Part shown: piece after piece, positions 5,540 to 9,103 of the stretch
Numbering within the stretch: the stretch's first letter is position 1
Layout: every line of letters starts with the position of its first letter
From: DASVXQ01 sp046727955
GTDB lineage: Bacteria; Actinomycetota; CALGFH01
DNA: 9,103 nt
Reading direction: 5' to 3'
Assembly (NCBI GenBank): GCA_046727955.1
Contig: JBKPDO010000231.1
Location: forward strand, 1 to 9,103
Made by a program: the position numbers and the translations under genes
The notes under the pieces: model-generated
Databases searched by the model: none
What the model saw: only the letters and a program-made list of their open reading frames with translations
What the model was told of the DNA's origin: nothing

Positions 5540-7678
5540 CTACGCGCGCTCGAGCGCCACGTGCGGTAGCCGCCGCCCGATCCACGCCGGCAGCCACCAC
5601 GCGCGAGTGCCGAGCAACTGCATGACCGCCGGGACGAGCAGGCAGCGGATGACGAGGGCGTCGAGCAGGACTGCCACGGCCAGCCCGAGACCGAACTGCT
5701 TGAGCATCCGGCCGGGGTCGAGCAGGAACGCGCCGAAGACCACGACCATGATCGCCGCCGCGGCGGTGACCACGCGGCCGGTGGTGGCGAGCCCTTCGCG
5801 GATGGCCGCAGGCGCGTCGCCGCTGCGGTCCCATTCCTCGCGCATTCGCGAGAGCAGGAACACCTCGTAGTCCATCGACAGCCCGAAGGCGATCGCGAAG
5901 ATCATCACGGGGACGAACGCCTCGATCGGCCCGGGTTCCACGCCGAGCAGCCCGCCGAGCACGCCCCGCTGGAACGCCAGCGTGATGGCGCCAAGGGAGG
6001 CGCCGATGCTGAGCAGGTTGAACAGTGCCGCCTTGAGCGGGATGAGCAGCGAGCGGAAGACGGCCATCAGCAGCAGTGCGGACAGGCCGATCACGACCGC
6101 GACGAACAGCGGGAGACGGGCGGCGACCGCGTCGGCGAAGTCCACGGTGGCGGCGGTGCTCCCGCCGACCAGGAAGGTGGCGCCGGTGTCGCGCTCCAGT
6201 GGCGGCAGCACCTCTCCACGCAGCCGGGTGACCAGCTCCTGTGTGTCCGCGTCCTGGGGCTTGGAATCGGGCACGACGATCACCATCGCCACCTCGCCCT
6301 GCTCCAGGGTCACCGGCGGGGTGGCCGTGGCCACGCCCGGCGTCGCGGCGGCGGCGTGCTGCAGCGCGCTTGCGGCCTGCCCGTCGCCCTCGACGACCAC
6401 CAGCAACGGCCCGTTGAAGCCGGCGCCGAACCCCTTCGCGAGCAGGTCGTAGGCCTGGCGGCTGGTGGTGGACGCGGGGTCGTTGCCCGCGTCGGCGATG
6501 CCCAGGCGCATGCCGAGCGCCGGCGCTGACAGGGCGAGCAGCGCGGCGACGGCCAGCAGCGCCGCCGGCCACGGCCGGCGCTGCATCAGCGCCGACCACT
6601 GCCGCCAGCGGGTCCCTTCGGCGTGGCGCGCGCGGGTGGCGCGGCGGCGCACGGCGCGCTCGATGCGCCCGCCCATGACCGCCAGCAGCGAGGGCAGCAG
6701 CGTCAAGGAGGCGATCATGGTCACCAGCACTGTCAGCGCGACGGCGACCGCCACTCCCTGCAGCGCGCCAAGGCCCAGGACGACCAGGCCAAGCAGCGCG
6801 ATGATCACCGTGCAGCCGGCGAAGAACACGGTCCGCCCGGCAGTATCCAGGGCGGTGCGCACCGCCTGCTCTCCGTCGGTGCTGCCCACCAGCTCGGCGC
6901 GGTAGCGGGAGAAGACCAGCAGCGCGTAGTCGATGCCCACGCCAAGGCCGACGAGGATCATCACCGGTGGGGTGAAGTCGGCCACGGTCGCCACGTGCGA
7001 GGCAAGCACGATCAGGCCGATCGCGCTGCCGACCGCGAAGATCGCGATCAGGATCGGCAGGCTTGCCGCCATCAGGGAGCCGAACAGCAACACCAGGATG
7101 ACAAGAGCCGCGAGCAGGCCGACGCCCTCGGACGCGCCGTCCCCGCTCTGCACGGCGCCGCGGACGGCGCCGCCGCCCAGTTCGACCCGCAGGCCGTTCC
7201 CCTCGGCGGCCTTGGCCGTGTCGATCATCCGGCGGACGTCCGCGGTGGGTACGTCCTGCGCCTGGCCGTCCAGCATCACGGTGGCGTAGGCGATCGTGCC
7301 GTCGCGCGAGACCGCCGCGGCGTCGGCTTAGGGGCCGCGGACGCCGGCCACGTGGGGCAGGCCCCGCACCTGGGTGAGCATCGCCTCCACGCGCGCACGC
7401 GTCGCGGGCGTCCGCACGCCGCCGGGGTCCTGCACCACGACCTGCACCGTGTCGCCAGCCTGAGCGGGAGCGTGCTCCCGGAGCGCGTCGAGCGCCCGCT
7501 GCGACTCGGTGCCAGGCAGCGAGAAGTCGTTGTGGTAGTCGCTGCCCACCGCCTGCGACGCGACCGTGACGGCGGCCAGGACGACGACCCACAGCGCCAC
7601 GGCCGACCAGCGGTGACGGTACGACCACGCGGCGAGCCGCTGGAACCGGCTGGCGCGTGGGCGGGTAAGGGTATCCAC
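5540..7678 (-). pseudogene. MMPL/RND-type transporter, near-complete but interrupted by one in-frame stop
   Basis: Read from GTG 7678 the frame gives a full-size (712-codon) MMPL transporter of the inner membrane. AAAGGAGAG lies six bases before the start. TM1 is near residues 22-44. The first extracytoplasmic loop follows, then TM2-6 with GVGIDYALLVFSRYR (Asp250 in the TM4-type motif). The second loop contains GATFLVGGSTAATVDF, and TM8-12 contain AFGLSMDYEVFLLSRMREEW (Asp603). These aspartates are the usual proton-relay residues. Codon 117 (7328-7330) is TAA. The sequence before it (LPHVAGVRGP) and after it (ADAAAVSRDGTIAYATV) is continuous family sequence in one frame. A single change from a Tyr codon would explain it. 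The downstream part is open from ATG 7279 (579 residues) but lacks TM1, part of the loop and any ribosome-binding site. It lies 34 bp after the cupredoxin gene, presumably in one operon. Such proteins export lipids, siderophores or drugs. Confidence 0.88.
7328..7330 (-). other. Premature TAA in the MMPL transporter gene
   Basis: Plus-strand TTA at 7328-7330 reads TAA on the minus strand, codon 117 of the transporter. Family sequence continues in the same frame on both sides, so no indel is needed. It is either a real nonsense mutation or a base-call error. Confidence 0.85.
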
Positions 7679-7690
7679 GAGACACTCTCC

Positions 7691-7714
7691 TTTGCTTGCT
7701 TACGTTTGCTTGCT
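7691..7714. repeat. Direct repeat TTTGCTTGCT x2 between the cupredoxin and MMPL genes
   Basis: TTTGCTTGCT at 7691-7700 and 7705-7714 is separated by TACG. The second copy overlaps the cupredoxin stop codon and the first abuts the MMPL ribosome-binding site. It is an unusually AT-rich patch for this DNA and may keep the MMPL translation start unfolded, or be a simple duplication. Confidence 0.6.
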
Positions 7715-8108
7715 ACGGCTTGGCCGTGACGACGACGCGACCGGTCATCTGCGGGTGCAGCGTGCAGGCGTAGTCGTAGGTGCCGGGCTGGTCGAAGGTG
7801 CGGCGGAAGGTCCCCGACCGCTGCGGGTCGCCGGACTCCCAGCCGTCGCCCTCGACGTTGTGCGGCACCGGGCCGTCCTGGAAGCTCCAGGTGACCTCGG
7901 TGCCGGCGGGGACCTCGATCGCCGCCGGCGAGAACCTGGTGTGCTTGGCGACGACCGTGGTCACGCCCTTGGCGGGCGGGTCGCTGCTCGCCTGGCCCGG
8001 CCCGCCGCCGGCGGCGCAGCCGGCAAGCTGGGCCGCGGCGAGCAGCGCCGCGGTGAGCAGCGCCGTGGTGAGCAGCAGACCGGATAGCAGCGGGTGTCGT
8101 GATCGCAT
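7713..8108 (-). CDS. Cupredoxin-domain lipoprotein (plastocyanin/azurin-like)
   Basis: A 131-residue exported blue-copper-type protein. The N-terminus has a positive start (MRSRH), a hydrophobic stretch (about 7-27) and a lipobox LAGC with Cys31 as the likely lipid-modified residue. A short Gly/Ser/Pro linker precedes a single cupredoxin domain (about 49-129). The type 1 copper ligands are visible: His83 in PHNV, and Cys115, His118 and Met121 in YDYACTLHPQMTG. It should sit on the outer face of the membrane and carry electrons or bind copper. ATG 8106-8108 is supported by AAGGAC about seven bases upstream. The MMPL gene starts 34 bp after its stop, so co-transcription is likely. The two-component regulator genes lie 144 bp upstream on the same strand, suggesting the pair controls it. 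Partner oxidase or nitrite reductase genes are not seen. Confidence 0.9.
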   Translation of the reverse strand: MRSRHPLLSGLLLTTALLTAALLAAAQLAGCAAGGGPGQASSDPPAKGVTTVVAKHTRFSPAAIEVPAGTEVTWSFQDGPVPHNVEGDGWESGDPQRSGTFRRTFDQPGTYDYACTLHPQMTGRVVVTAKP

Positions 8109-8149
8109 GTGCGTGGTCCTTCTCGAGCGACGTGGTTGTCGCCAAGGAC

Positions 8150-8226
8150 GCTACGGAGCGCGACCCGCTGCGGTCGTCCGTCCAGGGGTGGCAGTTGCTA
8201 CGCCGATTGGGGGTGGTCGGCTACGC
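8150..8226. promoter_or_regulatory. GCTACG(C) repeats upstream of the cupredoxin gene
   Basis: GCTACGC occurs at 8197-8203 and 8220-8226, and GCTACG at 8150-8155. Starts are spaced 23 and 47 bp, close to whole helical turns at two and four and a half. They fill the 144-bp gap between the response regulator and the cupredoxin gene, where a promoter for cupredoxin-MMPL would sit. They may be response-regulator sites. No confident -35/-10 pair was found. Confidence 0.3.
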
Positions 8227-8252
8227 TAACGGGTGGAGGCCGGGTGCGGCGG

Positions 8253-8963
8253 TTACAGCCAGCCGGGGCGGACCAGGCCGGTCTCGTAGGCGAGCACGAC
8301 GAGCTGGGCGCGGTCGTGCGCGTCGAGCTTGCTCATGACCCGGCTGACGTGGGTCTTGACGGTCGCCGGGCTCATGAACAGCTGGCCGGCGATGTCGTCG
8401 TTGGACAGCCCCTCGCCCACCAGCGCCAGCACCTCCCGCTCCCGGTCGGTGAGCACCCGCAGCCGGTGGGCGGCCGGTGGCTGCGCGGCGGGGCGCGCGG
8501 CGAACTCGGCGATCAGCCGCCGGGTCACGCCCGGCGACAGCAGCGCGTCGCCCCGGGCGGCCACCCGCACGGCGTGGCGCAGCTCGGCCGGCTCCACGTC
8601 CTTGGCCAGGAACCCGCTGGCCCCAGCGCGCAGCGCCTCGTAGACGTACTCGTCGAGGTCGAAGGTGGTCAACATCACCACGCGCACGCCGGCGAGGCGC
8701 TCGTCGGCCACGATCCGCCTGGTCGCCTCGAGCCCGTCCAGCCCGGGCATGCGGATGTCCATGAGCACCACGTCAGGGCGGGCCGCGCGGGCGCGCTCGA
8801 GCGCCTCTGCGCCGCTGGCCGCCTCGCCGACCACCTCGATGTCATCGCAGCTGTCCAGCAGGGTGCGCAGCCCCGCGCGCGCCATCGGCTGGTCGTCGGC
8901 CAGCAGGACCCTGATGGTTGGGGCACCTCCTCGGGGCTCCCCAAGCCTCCCAGGGACCGTCAC
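8253..8963 (-). CDS. NarL/FixJ-family two-component response regulator
   Basis: A 236-residue cytosolic DNA-binding response regulator. The receiver domain (about 17-135) has the acidic pair Asp23/Asp24 in LLADDQPM, phospho-acceptor Asp69 in VVLMDIRMPGLDG, Thr99/Thr100 and Lys121 in FLAKD. The LuxR-type helix-turn-helix (about 171-231) reads LTDREREVLALVGEGLSNDD and then IAGQLFMSPATVKTHVSRVM. GTG at 8961-8963 is chosen as start: its last two bases and the next form the kinase stop (GTGA overlap), and GAGG lies seven bases upstream. An upstream ATG at 8990 is in frame but lies inside the kinase gene. The overlap implies translational coupling with the histidine kinase. The nearest candidate targets are its own operon and the cupredoxin-MMPL genes downstream. 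Confidence 0.93.
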   Translation of the reverse strand: MTVPGRLGEPRGGAPTIRVLLADDQPMARAGLRTLLDSCDDIEVVGEAASGAEALERARAARPDVVLMDIRMPGLDGLEATRRIVADERLAGVRVVMLTTFDLDEYVYEALRAGASGFLAKDVEPAELRHAVRVAARGDALLSPGVTRRLIAEFAARPAAQPPAAHRLRVLTDREREVLALVGEGLSNDDIAGQLFMSPATVKTHVSRVMSKLDAHDRAQLVVLAYETGLVRPGWL

Positions 8964-9103
8964 CGTGTGGCCTCGTCCAGCGGCAGCCACGCGTGGACGC
9001 GGAACCCGCGGGCCGGGACCGGCCCGGCCTCCAGGCGCCCGCCGACCGCTGCCGCCCGTTCCGCCATCACCGCCAGACCGTGCCCCGCGGCGGCCGCGGG
9101 CGG
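8960..9103 (-). CDS. Two-component sensor histidine kinase, C-terminal end only
   Basis: The last 47 residues of a sensor kinase, continuing beyond the window. GHGLAVMAERAAAVGGRLEAGP is the G2 ATP-lid end of the HATPase_c domain typical of NarL-type (HisKA_3) kinases, followed by FRVHAWLPLDEATR and TGA at 8960-8962. The stop overlaps the response regulator GTG by GTGA, so the two form a coupled sensor-regulator pair. The sensor domain and phospho-accepting histidine are outside the window, so the signal cannot be inferred. Confidence 0.85.
   Translation of the reverse strand, partial: PPAAAAGHGLAVMAERAAAVGGRLEAGPVPARGFRVHAWLPLDEATR

Noticed and set aside
3794..7678. The MMPL end at 3794-4537 as a recent duplicate of the MMPL gene at 5540-7678
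   Set aside because: The TM10-type motifs (GVDYTIFLMTR versus SMDYEVFLLSR) and surrounding sequence differ strongly, so they belong to different MMPL branches.
5511..7685. A 724-codon minus-strand open frame covering the MMPL gene in another frame
   Set aside because: It is Arg/Gly/Pro/Ala-rich with no domain or membrane character. The overlapping frame gives clear MMPL helices and motifs despite its one stop. Long spurious frames are normal at this G+C.
7276..8145. A 289-codon minus-strand frame across cupredoxin and the MMPL start
   Set aside because: It is the shifted shadow of two genes with clear lipobox, copper-ligand and membrane motifs in their own frames.
1..9103. CRISPR array, tRNA, rRNA, or complete insertion sequence with transposase
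   Set aside because: No regularly spaced repeats of 24-40 bp, no cloverleaf or rRNA-like sequence, and no transposase or integrase motifs were seen on either strand.

Overview
The window is GC-rich DNA (about 70% G+C by eye, third codon positions mostly G or C) from an actinobacterium. A SigJ/ECF41-type sigma factor with a fused SnoaL-like domain, an AfsR/SARP-type regulator, two MMPL exporters, an F420-type luciferase-like oxidoreductase and a NarL-type two-component pair all point to a Streptosporangiales/Streptomyces-like background. The genus cannot be fixed from sequence alone.

Layout, left to right. Bases 1-283 hold no convincing complete gene, only short repeats and a candidate ECF41-like promoter. 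The sigma factor gene (284-1177, +) follows. A nine-codon ORF overlaps its stop (ATGA) and looks like the decapitated start of a partner gene. Next comes a small, less GC-rich gene for an ABM-like (dimeric alpha/beta barrel) protein (1270-1575, +), enclosed by a perfect 15-bp inverted repeat (1208-1222 and 1585-1599). A GC-rich hairpin at 1622-1677 separates it from a convergent LysE-family exporter (1711-2322, -).

An intergenic region with GGCAC repeats separates the exporter from a divergent, damaged AfsR/SARP-type regulator. The regulator's winged-helix start (from 2472) is joined out of frame to the end of an NB-ARC/TPR regulator. That part runs in frame into the C-terminal membrane half of an MMPL transporter (ORF 2717-4537). 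A 19-bp perfect palindrome follows it, then an intact F420-type LLM oxidoreductase (4649-5527, +) whose Shine-Dalgarno sequence can be paired by an upstream CCCC stretch.

The right part is a minus-strand block, read right to left: histidine kinase (C-terminal 47 residues only), NarL-type response regulator (start overlapping the kinase stop by GTGA), a cupredoxin lipoprotein, and an MMPL exporter broken by one in-frame TAA at 7328-7330. Sensor, regulator, copper-type lipoprotein and exporter are plausibly one regulated unit acting at the cell envelope.

The most notable theme is rearrangement: a truncated partner gene next to an inverted-repeat-bounded cassette, two fusion junctions in one ORF, and a nonsense codon in an otherwise complete transporter. 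Either this is a decaying accessory region, or some junctions are assembly or sequencing artefacts.
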